Below are positions 10,371 to 22,733 of a stretch of 64,000 nt of DNA, one piece after another. The translations under genes were made by a program, and so were the position numbers. Under the pieces are notes generated by a model. It was not told where the DNA came from, ran no database searches, and saw only the letters and a program-made list of their open reading frames with translations. This stretch comes from Isoetes taiwanensis. Taxonomy: Eukaryota > Streptophyta > Lycopodiopsida > Isoetales > Isoetaceae. Numbering within the stretch: position 1 is the first letter of the stretch; every line of letters starts with the position of its first letter. The stretch is from positions 5,355,852 to 5,419,851 of the forward strand of contig JAJEKV010000022.1 in NCBI GenBank assembly GCA_021234155.1, given 5' to 3'.

Positions 10371-12794
10371 CGAGCAAACCGAGAGCTCTTCCCCGATGCT
10401 CGGGACTTCAAGTAGTCGACCGTGAGTGTTTGCACATCTTTTTAATGCCTGCAGATCTGTTATTTAGTTTAAGGTGCGATTTGCATCTCCTCTGCATTTT
10501 TGTCTTGTTCTGTTGAGTTTGTTCACCTCTGGCAGGTTTTGTCTTGTTGCTCTTGCAGATTTATCAGCATTCTTCAGATCTAATATCTTGATATTCGCAC
10601 GGTATGATGCATTTTTCCAATACAAAAGCTCATTTTGAGTTTTCTTCTTGTATGCACTTTTTTTTGTAACTTTTTGTGGTATTGTAGCCTAGTTTTGAAT
10701 TTCAGATGCTGAAGAATGAAGCTTGGCTACCTTACAAATCTTTGGTAATCCTAGAATGGTATTTATCTGTCCAGAAAACTTTATTGTGTGGTAATATTTC
10801 TTGCATTTTCAAAGGTGTCACTCTGGAGCTCCGGTTCTTGCATTGTCTTCTTGTTACTTTGATTTGTTTTCTTTGAGCTCCTAATTTGTTGTAAAAAAGA
10901 TTTCAAGCTGTGGATCCTCCTTGTTCTTCTTTTGGATGACTACATGGCAGTTCCTTATTTCTTATCCGTTTCTCTTTGCATTTTTAAATGCTAAAACCAG
11001 ACACCACTTTTCACTCTGGATGTAGCATTTGCCTTCACCCCTTCATTTTCTTCATCTTATGTGTGATTCTAAACTGTCCTTTTCCAGGGTTATTGTTCCA
11101 GTTATAAAGGATCTAATTAAAATGACCTTGCATATCTCTCCCTTCCATTTTAGTGCACTAGCTTGATTTTGAGTTGGGGGCGATTATCCTCTTCTAATGT
11201 ATTTTGTTTCCATGCAAAATCTATGTGTTGTGACAGAGCTTAGCAGGATCCCACATTGGCAAATCTACTGGCCTATCCCATCTCCGTTATGAGCTGTTGT
11301 TGCACCTCTCCGCCATTGCCATATTGGTTTATTGGTGCAGCACAAAATCAGCCGCTGAGATCTGCTGATGCAAAAATTGTGCATGTGAACGGGCCATGAA
11401 GCCATATAAGTTTCTGAGCACCTGCATTTGGGTTTACCTAAATGCCAGAAATAGAAGCTAAATGCAGGACCTTTATGCATTCCGTATCGAGCAAGCAACT
11501 TTGATTCTTCAGTACAAACGTTAATCGTGCAATTTTGTGAAGGGGAAACGTATTGCCCACTCCGGTTCTGTGATCTAAGATTTTTCAGGAATAGTAGTCA
11601 TGGCAGATGGCAGGAAGCTTCAAACCACAAACCGAGCATATATGGCACGGCTCTGATGAAGCGGGGGCTTTAAAGCTGGGGCGCAATTGATAATTTTTGA
11701 ATGTAGCTGCAGATAAAAATGGGGGCATCCGCTTCAGCTGCCTGAATTGTAACAGAAAAGAAACCCACAGTTGCAATGCTCTCCAAGTGTCTACTCCAAG
11801 CTTCTTTGCTGGCCTTGTTGATAAATAGGAGGCATGTTAGATAAACAGGCCCTGGTTTTGATGGCGTATGTATCCCCTGGCCGATCTTCTGTGCTATATA
11901 GTCTTCCTTGCTAGTTCGAGTTCAAATTTGCACCTCTAAGTTACAAGGCATGATTTTGAGCTCTTTTGCAGTCTGAGTTTGCTTGCACTGTAACCATTGT
12001 TTGCAGGGTTTTAACAGGCAGAAATCTTGATGTTGCCATCGATGCTGTGGTTTGGGTGTATTTTATCTTTGTATTTTTAATATTTAAGATTCTTAAAATA
12101 ACCAAGTCACAAGTGACAGTTCGCTTTACGGTTCTGCAGATGAGAGTGTGGAGTTGAAGCGTGGTCCAGGTGGATCGCGGTCGCCGGTGCAAGAAATAGG
12201 ACGGAGCTATCACGACAATAGTGGGTCTTTGATGCCAGATTCGTCTTACTTGAGGTCTTATAGTTGGGGTTTTTTCCCTTTGCAAAATTCGGGCTTAGCC
12301 TTGGTATTTTACGGATTTAGAAGTGCACTCGGCTTGGCAGTATATTTTGATGGGCGGTGAATAGAGGTTTGTTCCTGCCCAGAGTTGTCCTGTCCTGGCT
12401 TTCAGATGTGCAAGGGCCATAACCAATCTGTTTTTGCAGTCCGGCTTGGGTACAAGTTCATCTACAACAGGTGCAATCAATTTCTTGGAGCTTTACACCC
12501 AGCTACATGGATCTGCCTGTATATCTTTGTTTGACTTTGTTTGATTTAATTCATTGTAAAACACATGGTAAAATTGTGGGTTCAAATCCCATATGTTTAC
12601 ATTTCCATTGCAGTAGCAAAATTCGCTACTGCAGCATTACTAAACTTGATGCATTGATGTCATGCAAAATAGCAATCTAAACCATCTACATTTACCATAT
12701 TATCCCATAAAACTAAATCAACTATATTTACCACATTGTGCTATTATAATAATTAATTACTATCAATCATTCATGTATATATATCGAGGAAGAA
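10371..12794. other. Non-coding sequence, no gene recognised
   Basis: Frames are 60-115 residues long without recognisable domains (for example 11265-11498 and 11941-12285 on minus). The base composition is moderate and could include an untranslated or non-coding transcript, but nothing in the sequence proves it. Confidence 0.35.
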
Positions 12795-12970
12795 AGATGT
12801 GATCAAACATTATTCTGCTAAACTTGATATATTAAGCATTAGTACATATCACGTATTAATATAGCCACTTAATATTACCACATTCCAATACCGATAAAAA
12901 TAGATGTGATCAAATATTATTCCACTAAACTTGACATATAAAGCATTAATACATATCATATATTTTAAGC
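12795..12970 (+). repeat. ~107-bp tandem repeat, two copies
   Basis: A GATGTGATCAAA(C/T)ATTATTC segment and the following ~50 bases at 12795-12860 recur at 12902-12966 with several substitutions. AT-rich and non-coding. Confidence 0.6.
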
Positions 12971-13039
12971 GGTTACAAAGACCAACTACAACTCCCGGGG
13001 ATACCACTTAGTGTATAAGGGATACGCCATGTGCGAGGA

Positions 13040-13190
13040 AGGGGTCATAAAAAACCCCTTCGTATACGCGTTTTTTAAGGTCTAAAAAACCCCTTTCCGT
13101 ATGAAATACATCACTAGAGATTGGATTTTTTAAGGTCTAAAAAACCCCTTCCCGTACGTATTCGTACGCTTTAGGTTAAAAAAAACCCCT
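13040..13190 (+). repeat. Short repeated phrase AAAAAACCCCTT, four copies
   Basis: Four occurrences of AAAAAACCCCTT or a close variant lie within 150 bp. Two are preceded by TTTTTTAAGGTCT and three followed by a CGTA-containing word. Non-coding; origin unknown. Confidence 0.55.
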
Positions 13191-13440
13191 TATCGTCCAC
13201 TCACATGGTATATACGGCCTACACTATGTGAATCCCCCGGGCTATCATGTTTTATTACCGTGTCAAAAAATAATGCTTGTTTATCACGTTACGGAATCGT
13301 AATGATGAACCACATTGTATAAGTAGATATGGTTTGTAAACTTTTTGGCCCACAAATGCGTATTGATTTTAAGACTTGGTTTTCTCTAAGAAATCAATAC
13401 AAAAAGATCATACTGATTCAATTTTGGGGGCCTTGTGCAT

Positions 13441-13452
13441 GCTCTGATACCA
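13441..13452 (-). promoter_or_regulatory. Retrotransposon primer-binding site (initiator-Met tRNA)
   Basis: Read on the minus strand this is TGGTATCAGAGC, the exact complement of the 3' end of plant initiator-Met tRNA and the usual primer site of plant LTR retrotransposons. It lies one base inside the LTR at 13454-15072. The internal region should continue toward lower coordinates, but no gag or pol frames are found there. Confidence 0.85.
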
Positions 13453-13453
13453 C

Positions 13454-15072
13454 TGTGATGTCCCCTACTCCTTATACGATGCACACATCGTATCTGAAGG
13501 AGGAGCATTCCCCCTAGCAGCTACACTGACAGGGGCCATCCACCTGACTCCACTCCCAGTGGAATGAGCCAGCAAGGGAAGAATGGATGTGTCATTCACC
13601 CGTCTTCCATCGGTTCGACCTATCTGCGGAAGCGCGAATAAACAAACATGAGCACAAACTAATAGCATATACAAATACAACCACCTCGAAGCGTGAACAT
13701 ATCATAACATCACAGAGATAACAACATCAACATAAACAATAACAGAAAGGGAGAAATCCTACCCAAGGCTCAGACTCAAGGGGGTACGACTGACGGCTTG
13801 GGCCTCCAGAAGTCAATGCAGACAGAATTCATGGCAATGGATTTGGCTGGTATAGAACATGGTTGAGGGTAGTCCACTCCATCCGCCCCTCCCGTGCACA
13901 CTTTGCAGAGTAGGTTGAAAAGTATTGGGACCTGACCGTAGCCTGCCGGGTGAGTAGCCAGAGGGGCTACTACTACTGGGTTGCATCTCCCCAGCCCCGA
14001 TGAGGCAGGAGGAGAGTCACCTCCCCTCCAGAGGCATCCATGCCCTTCACAGGCGGCTAGAGGGCCAATGGAACTTCTTCCTCGACTTGAACTCAATGGA
14101 AGGTGACACATCACCCCACGAGTGTCGAGCTCATGCCTTGTCCACACGCAGTGACAAGCCATTAAGCCTAGCCCGCATAGACCCCCGGTAGGCCTTACAC
14201 ACCAGAGGGGTCAGTCCGTGATGGGACAAGTTCCTCCTTGTCACCCGGTCTAGTCCCGCCACCCACAACCAGGCGGGCTCCTGTGCACGGGCCGCATGTA
14301 ATTGGGAACTAGTAGGCTATCTAGGATCATCTGCTACACAGCTTTAGGCCTCTACCCCCCTTCCCAATACATGGAGGTCACAAAGTGAAATACATACAAC
14401 AACACAGAACTGAAATAGAGAATAACATCAGATCTATCTACCTAAACATCTAGAGTTAGATTCCTTTGTTAGAGCTTATGATCTCGGGATCTATAAGGCC
14501 TCTATGGCTGATCTAACATACTAAACCAGCTTATTGCCTAGCCAAAAGGCAGCTTTGCACAACAGAATGACTAGATACCTGGTCCTTGACCTGCTCCAGA
14601 CCCTCAAAACGCATCCATGCCTCTGTTCCTGCTGAAGGCTGCTGCTACTCGATGATCTATTGTGCAAAGACCGCTTTTCAGAGCTTGGCAATACGGATTG
14701 GGTTCTTGACTTGGCCGAAATGGCTCAAGAGAGCCCCGAACTCGAGAGAGGAAAGGAGCTCTAGGAAAAACCCTAAAATGCAAAGAGAAGAAAGGTTTAG
14801 GGTTTAAGGAGAAAGCCCTTTTATAGAAACCCTTTGGGTTAGGTTAGACATTGGCCAAATGGGATTTAGCCATTTGGCAATGGGGTCCATGGGGTTATAA
14901 TTGTGTATGTTTATTTAACATGCACAACATTCAATGTTGCCCCCTGGGTGCAACCCTTGCCCCCTAGGTGCAACTCTATACGTCTCGCAAGTACATGTCA
15001 TCCGTGACATGTACGGGTGATGTGGCAGTATAATATACATATTCGGAGCGTATATTATGCTGGAACATCACA
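13454..15072 (-). mobile_element. Complete 1.6-kb LTR of an LTR retrotransposon (5' LTR, body missing)
   Basis: The segment has the canonical TG...CA ends and inverted termini (TGTGATGTCCCC at one end, GGAACATCACA at the other). It abuts a tRNA-Met primer site, so it is the 5' LTR of an element running on the minus strand. Internal coding sequence is not recognisable left of 13440, where AT-rich and repeat sequence begins, so the element is truncated. Frames within it (for example 13776-14162 minus) have no known domain. No second LTR copy exists in the window. Confidence 0.75.
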
Positions 15073-16159
15073 ATTCATAGCAGCTTTAGGAGAAACTGTG
15101 TAGCTAGCGATATGCCAACAGTAGCAAATCAGCAACAATACCTAAAAGTCTGGTTTAAAAAAAAAAACCCACTTTAATAAGTGTCAATAAGCCGTGAAAT
15201 AGTTCATTAAGATTCTAGTAAATTACTGAGTTTCAAGTTTGACGGTTATAGGCACCCTACTGAGTTTCAAGTGTTAATCTACTGAGTTTGACGGTTCACG
15301 GTTATATGAAATGCATTTTTCTCATTCTCTTCAACAAGTTTAACTTATGATCTGACCCAGCTACTGAGTCCATGAGAAACTCCCTCATAGAGGTTGGCAC
15401 TCAACTGAACATATTGCATTAGACCACCTGGCAAACTCACGAATATTTAATGAAATATACGTCAATCCTTATACGAGTGTTGGACTTTCGTCAACAACAC
15501 CGTCAGAAAATAGGGTATATCTCATTAAAATATCCACCTGACCTTCCATAAGAGTACAACACCCACATTTCGAAACCGCGTGATCGAAGCCAACAAGCGG
15601 CACCAAGGGGGCTATACACCTCGATGAAAGGTTCACCCTAGCAATCCTCGACATCAGCAATGACACCCACCCTCGGCATGGCACAATTCAATGTGGCACA
15701 CCAGGCGAGGATCACTGCCTCAGCCAAGGATCACTGCCGAAACTCTAAAACCTAATCTCTTAATCAACTCCCTTAATCGCCATCAAGTTCGATAAAAAAG
15801 GGTAGGCAACCAAATTTCTAATTCTTATTCTTTTCTTTTGTTTTTGTTTTATTGTTTTTTTTTTCTCTACAAAAATCAGTCTGGATTTGTTCATAGAACA
15901 AGACGCCCTACCCTAGACCTACAATAAAAAGATATGGAGGAACCCTAGATAGACCTGTAATAAAAGATAGATAGATAGATTGTACAAAAAACAACAACAA
16001 AAAACTAACTAAGTTTGCCTAGAACCTAAGAAAAAAGTAAAAAAAAAGGCAAAGGGGCACAAAGGTTGTGGGCGGTATGCGCAAGGTTTACCTTGTTCTA
16101 ACATAAAAAAACCAAAACAAATACCATTATATATAAAAACCTAAACAAATACCATCATT
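15073..16159. other. Non-coding sequence, no gene recognised
   Basis: Contains a locally repeated phrase TACTGAGTTTCAAG / CTACTGAGTTTGACGG at 15220-15300 and a GATA microsatellite near 15965. Otherwise nothing is recognised. Confidence 0.4.
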
Positions 16160-16530
16160 ATATATAAAAAATTTCACGTGGCGAAAAACTATTTTTCGCT
16201 TATGCGAAAACTCTTTTCGCCGAAGTTTAAACCTTCAAAACAGCTCACGCCAACAAAAAGTTTTACAAAAAGTTTTGGCGTACGTTTAAAAAATTCAGTT
16301 CGGAACGTGCCGGGTTAAACTTTACGAAAACGCGAAAACCGGAAAGGGTTTCGCTGTAGTTTAAAAATTAAGCTTTTGCTTACGCTGGAAAAATTTCGCG
16401 TAGTTTAACTGAAGGTTTTCGCTTACGCCAATTTTTTCTTCCGCGGCAGTTAAAAATACAAAAAATACGTATTTAACCTAAAAATATATATTTTTGGACT
16501 TTATACGTCTGGAGAAATAATTTCATACGT
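16160..16530 (+). repeat. Dispersed AT-rich repeat, partner at 9991-10370
   Basis: Second, diverged copy of the repeat described at 9991-10370. It includes ATTTAACCTAAAAATATA and TTTTTGGACTTTATACG near its right end. Confidence 0.6.
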
Positions 16531-18041
<1,511 letters not shown>

Positions 18042-20266
18042 CTAAAAGGTGGAGGACCTTGTTATGCCTGACTCCCGCCTACTAATTGATTGCTCATTTG
18101 TTATGCGTGACTCCCGCCTACTAATTGATTCCTCATTCAACCTACAACACATGATGCAGCACAACAAGAGGAGGAGGATACCCATGGCAATACTGAAGGA
18201 CCTAAATGCAGTGTGAACGGGAATGACTTCAATCGTGGACGTAGTGGTGAGAAGGTAGGTGTTGTACATCTGGAACCTGATTTGTATCGTCTTAACAATG
18301 GGCCCGAGGTCTCGTTCTGCCTTGAGCTCGTCTATGCTACTATATAGATTGGCAAGCATGAGCATGGTCGGGCCTGCGATAATGACAGCCCGAACCAGGA
18401 CTCTGAAGAAAGTCTTAATCAGTTGATTCCGGAGGAGCGTGGTGCTCAGATAGCCAAGCAGTTTTGCCTCCGGGCCTAATACGGATTTACTCATGATCCC
18501 GGCGAACGTTCCCACTAATGTTAAGAGAGCTATTACAGCTCCAAAGTAAACCTTGCTTCGCTGTGAGGACCTCTTCATCCATTCTTGCTGCACAAAATCA
18601 TGTATCTGCACAGATTGGCCTAGTTCCCGCACTATATTAACCCTCGTCTTGTTGCCTGTTATTTCATCGAGAAAGTCATAGCCAGACTCATAAAGGCATA
18701 TCTCACTCTCAGCTAAGCCAGTTCGGATCCCACAACTCACATTGTGCACATCATAGTGGCGTGAACGTCTTTCGCTCAGCAGTAGGTCCTTCACATCGCT
18801 AGGAGACATTAGGCGAGTCATGTATGGAGTAATTTCAATGATCTCTCCAGACGAGAACGCACAGCTGACGTTGAGCGCGGTTTGGATGAACTTTTCCGAC
18901 ATGTTTCTGGCATCATTTTTCTGCATCCAAGCCTGAATGCAAATTGTGAGGCGATCCATCTCATCCTTGCTTCCTGCTTTCAGATTAAGAGGTATACTCT
19001 CGTTAACTGCGTAGATAGTTTCTCTAAACAATACAGTGACTCCCATGTGCCAATTCCAATCTGGGCGGTACACCTGAAGCATAACGTAGAAATTCAAGCT
19101 GGAATTAGTACGCGCATACAGATCCAGGTCCCAGAATGCTGTCAATTCCTCACAATGGCCCTGGAAACCATAGTCAGCATATTCTTTGCTATCTGCAGCC
19201 AAATTTTGTTTCAACAAGCAGACTCGGCCAGAGCACGCGCACTGCAGATTTGGCTGGCGCAAGTAGTTGACCACATCCGGAGAATAAAAGTGTTGAAGAA
19301 CAGAAGGAGTAGGAGCTATGAAACAATCAAGAACAAGAAACTCTGTATATATATGAACTGTGAATACAATGAATATATAGGGGCATTGCCCCAAATCATG
19401 GCTGAACCGCCGGAGATGACCGTTGGGATGATCCCAACCACTCCCACAGGTGGCAGTCAGGGATGCAATCTCTAACAAAAAGAGCCGGAACGTCCCACGG
19501 CAAAGTCCTATATTATTGTCAACAACTCTATAGATTAAGTCTGTGACCGGTTCCTCTCTAAACCAGGTGTGACTGGCCATCGAAATGTTGGATCTTGCAT
19601 TGGGTGCAAAGTTGGTGAGGTAGTGGCCCTTGGTTGGAAACTTGAAGGGCACCTTAGACAGAAGCCCATATGTTTTCAACCTAAATTCGTTTCCAACAAA
19701 CACTAGAGGCAAAGTAACTTGACAGGCTGAGCTAGGGTGGGAGTCATGTGCTAATACACATACCCTTGCGCTGAGCCCCCAGTGGATTTTGAGCTGCGAC
19801 AGCATGTCGGCACGGGTTTCTACCCCTCCAATAAGATGGGGATCAGGGGAGTTGAAGAACTTGATGGAGTTGCCGTTGCTCTCTCCAGAAACACGCCACA
19901 CACTTGCATCTTGGTATGCTTCGGTTGCAAATGCCTGGTCGATTGGATCAAGTGTAGATGCAACAGAAGAGCTAATTGCCCAGCTGTAGTATGGATCGTA
20001 AGTGGTTGCGAATACATTAGCTTCCCAGCAATTGTTCGAACCATCCACTGTATAGAGATCTAGAAAGTCATCATATTGACTCATATATTGTGTCTCATTA
20101 AATTTACTTTCCCCAATTTCCAGATTGGGATGAATCACAGCCAAATAGAATAAACCTACAAAGCCGGGAAGAAGAAACAAGATATAATAAGCAAGATATG
20201 ACATGGAGAAGACCGCTGCAAAGTTGCTATCTGTCGTTAGAGCTCCACCGATCTGGGTTCTTGGAT
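18042..20266 (-). CDS. Large multi-pass membrane glycoprotein of unknown function
   Basis: This is the only long intact host-like reading frame: 720 residues from the ATG at 20204. An N-terminal hydrophobic segment (residues ~3-25) could be a signal anchor. A long hydrophilic region (~26-550) carries at least eight N-glycosylation sequons (NET, NIS, NSS, NES, NMS, two NVS, NKT) and many cysteines, suggesting an extracytosolic domain. Three hydrophobic segments follow near ~552-575, ~599-621 and ~670-689. The cytosolic tail is basic with a duplicated SISRRES(R/G)IT unit encoded by a direct DNA repeat at ~18062-18135. The frame is open upstream of 20204 to a good splice acceptor (TGTGCAG before 20266), so a longer N terminus is possible. 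I do not recognise the family; the topology is inferred from hydrophobicity only. Confidence 0.75.
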
Positions 20267-20408
20267 CTGCACAGTAGCATAGTTGGGAGTTAGCAGTTAT
20301 TACTTATTTGTTAGCTCAACCCAAAGTAAAAATGTATGGCATTGCCTATAAAACATGAAACAGATAGAACATAGCCAACTGAAAGCGGCAGTTGTTCAGA
20401 GCTCTTAC

Positions 20409-20523
20409 CCGGAGAGCTCGGGGGGGCACGAATCGGCTCTCTGCAGCTGCTTCTGGACTTCGGGGACCAATCGAGAGGTGTGAGAAATTTTTTTGGGGGG
20501 CCTCTGTATTTTTTGGGCAACAA
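20409..20523 (-). CDS. Possible upstream exon of the membrane protein gene
   Basis: The minus-strand frame here ends in CCG-G before a strong donor, GTAAGA (20408-20403). It is phase-compatible with the acceptor before 20266, giving a 142-bp GT-AG intron. The joined protein would gain about 60 residues before the first hydrophobic segment, including a basic, Ser/Pro-rich stretch (SPKSRSSCREPIRAPPSSP). No ATG exists in this frame before an upstream stop near 20566. Either another exon lies further upstream, or this is 5' UTR and translation starts at 20204. Confidence 0.4.
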
Positions 20524-20566
20524 TAAGTTAACAGAAGTTTTTACACACTCATGTGAGCTCTGAATT

Positions 20567-20983
20567 CTTCAGTATGGACTTCGGGACGTTGTCCGCCTTC
20601 TCTGTATCGTTGTAGATCTGGATGATCTTGTATATTACGAAAAAGGCCTCAGTTGAGTTCAGGCCATGCCCAGGATTTTCTATATTTTCTGGGAGAGCAA
20701 AATGTTGCCCAATTTCGAATTTGTCTGCTCTGTGGTCCCGTAAATCATAATTAAAATTTCAGATTCATTTCTATGTTAGCTACCAGACAGACAGTAATGC
20801 CCAATTCGAATTTGTCTGTTCTATCTGTGGTCCCGTAAATCTTGATTAAGATGTCAGATTCTTTTTCATGTTAGTAGCTACCTGTGGGCCTTTGCTCAAA
20901 TGAAAGGCAACCACACATGTTTAATTATGAAAAGGACGCGCAGAATTTTTTCCATCACTGGTATCTAAATCCAGCTTATCCAT
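20567..20983. other. Non-coding upstream flank
   Basis: Contains a ~60-bp phrase repeated at ~20705-20765 and ~20798-20860 (CCCAATTCGAATTTGTCTG, TGTGGTCCCGTAAATC). No gene is recognised. Confidence 0.45.
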
Positions 20984-21594
20984 CCTTAACACCCTGCTCC
21001 TCGGGTTTACACGGTTAGATCAAATCTCAGCCGTTCCTTGGACAGCTGTTACCCATTAATAACGAACCTGTCCCAAAACATTTTCAGAGCATAGATCGAT
21101 TCTCCTAGGATGTTATGGGCTCTGCTCGATTCTCCTAGGGCGTTATGCAAGCATCGGCAGGTTGAGCACAAAGCTGGGCATGATGGCACAAAGCGGCGCT
21201 GCCATCGCTGCTTTCTTTTTTGCATCGGTACATCGGCACAGAGCATTTCGTTTTCATCGCCACAGAGCATTTTTTTTTTCCATCGGCACAGAGCATTTCG
21301 TTTGTTTTCGACTTTAACTAACTGATTCAGGGACCGGGCTGTGCAAATTTCTGCACTAAGATCTCAATTTGCGGCAGAACATTTGCTGAAAAATCCCTCT
21401 ACCGATCCAACATCCTTCTTTACCTCTGGTTTTCTTCATATTTCTTCAAACTAACAAAATTTTTCAAAGAAGAAACTCTGTTTTAGAAAAACAGAGCCAT
21501 CGGCAAGACTGCCCAGCCTGCAAATCTTCGGCAAGACGACCCCGCAGATCTTCCATAGCCGCCCAGTGTAAACCCTCGGAGCAGGGTGTTAAGG
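20984..21594. mobile_element. Non-autonomous inverted-repeat element, ~610 bp
   Basis: The ends are 29-bp inverted repeats (20984-21012 and 21566-21594) differing at one or two positions; the outer bases are CCTTAACACCCTGCTC. Internal sequence has no recognisable gene but contains a repeated CATCGGCACAGAGCATTT phrase at ~21228-21300. The structure fits a MITE or cut-and-paste transposon derivative. A target duplication was not clear, because a second palindrome abuts the right end. Confidence 0.6.
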
Positions 21595-21596
21595 GC

Positions 21597-21760
21597 GATA
21601 ACGCCCTAGCCCTCGGGCGTTACTGCAAAAAATTTCGGGCCATGTGGCCATGGCCAAAATGGCTCGGGCGTGCGCTGCGCGCACACCCTCGCCATTTTGG
21701 CCATGGCCACATGGCCCTCAAATTTTTTTTCCAGTAACGCCCTTGGGCCAGGGCGTTATC
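21597..21760. repeat. Long near-perfect palindrome (foldback), ~68-bp arms
   Basis: The arms start GATAACGCCCT and end AGGGCGTTATC. They include GGGCCATGTGGCCATGGCC and its complement, with a short GC-rich centre around GTGCGCTGCGCGCAC. A transcript would fold into a long hairpin. It directly abuts the inverted-repeat element ending at 21594. It could be a MITE, the tip of a foldback element, or a small-RNA precursor. Confidence 0.7.
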
Positions 21761-22075
21761 TACACCGTATCTCCCTCAAACCGGCTCTCCTGAACCCAAT
21801 TCGGCCAATTTCCAGGCCAGTCCGACCTGTTTCAGGTCACTTCCATTGATACCATCTCTACTTCATGCCACAGCCTCCAGGTTTAGCAAAATCTTCTTTC
21901 CTTATGAACCTCGACCAGCCTTTCAATTATTTTATCCTGCTGTGATGGCGTATTCATCCCTTACCTATTCTTACAGTATTCATCCTTTACCTATTCTTAC
22001 ACGAATAAAACTTTCAACTTCAATAATAATAATGTTATCACATAATTGTTTTTTCCATCAAATAATACTCACAAT
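21761..22075. other. Left flank of the duplicated transposon block
   Basis: AT-rich and without a recognised gene. It should hold the rest of the gypsy 3' LTR if the duplication model is right, but the expected LTR edge (TGTAACGTTCC) is not seen. Confidence 0.35.
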
Positions 22076-22520
22076 TTACATCCTTCTAGCTTCATTATTA
22101 TTCCCTAGATTAGATCACACCATTCTAGCATCCCCAATGTAAGCAGAAAACCACCCACCTGGTTAAGCTGTCTTTACACCTGGTTAAGCTGTCTTTACAA
22201 TTGTCTTGCTGACACTCCAAATCTCCTTCACAGAAGCTCCTCCTCAGAAGGTTTGCCTCAGAGCAAAAACGCCAATTCCTCTACAATTTAGTACCACCCA
22301 CCTGGTTTACAATTGTCCTGCTGACACTCCAAATCTCCTTCACAGAAGCTCCTCCTCAGAAGGTTGGCCTCAGAGCAAAAACGCCAATTCCTCTACAATT
22401 TAGTATTTATAGGTTTCCTGTATAAACACCATATATATACCATGTATGTATTTTCCCAACTCCAGTATCAGCTTAATGATCCCTCATAATCATACTAAAT
22501 TGTATCAAATTACTTATACA
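22076..22520 (-). repeat. Ty3/gypsy 3' LTR fragment (copy 1)
   Basis: On the minus strand it begins TGTATAAGTAATTTG at 22520, after a purine-rich tract (GAGGGGAGAA-like) that follows the chromodomain frame. It matches 37058-37370, except that this copy has an internal ~110-bp tandem duplication (phrases around CTGACACTCCAAATCTCC occur twice, ~22210 and ~22320). Confidence 0.7.
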
Positions 22521-22733
22521 TTCTCCCCTTCAAATCTTTAACCCATGTCCTCATGGGCGAGCTCAGGAAATTGGCGAAGAATCCACTTCGAATCCTCCCA
22601 CGTTGCGTCTTCAATTGGACAACCTGACCATTGGACCAAAAATCTTGTGATGGTCCGTCTTCGAAGCTTGCATGTCTTCGTTTGCAAGATATGCTCTCGT
22701 CGGGGATATAAAAATTCATCCCTGCTTACTAAA
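22521..22733 (-). pseudogene. Ty3/gypsy pol C-terminal end with chromodomain (copy 1)
   Basis: The frame reads VQWSGCPIEDATWEDSKWI and then RQFPELAHEDMG, the C-terminal chromodomain of plant chromoviruses that directs integration to modified histones. It is interrupted at its 5' side by the transposon end at 22734, with target-site bases TAAA at 22730-22733. Same junction as 37581-37584, so it is a duplicated copy rather than an independent insertion. Confidence 0.8.

Noticed and set aside
14765-14810. AAACCCTAA / TTAGGGTTTA words suggesting telomeric repeats
   Set aside because: Only single copies in an LTR; no tandem array, and such words are common in plant leaders.
18882-19475. 197-codon plus-strand frame
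   Set aside because: Antisense shadow of the 720-codon membrane protein frame; no recognisable domain.
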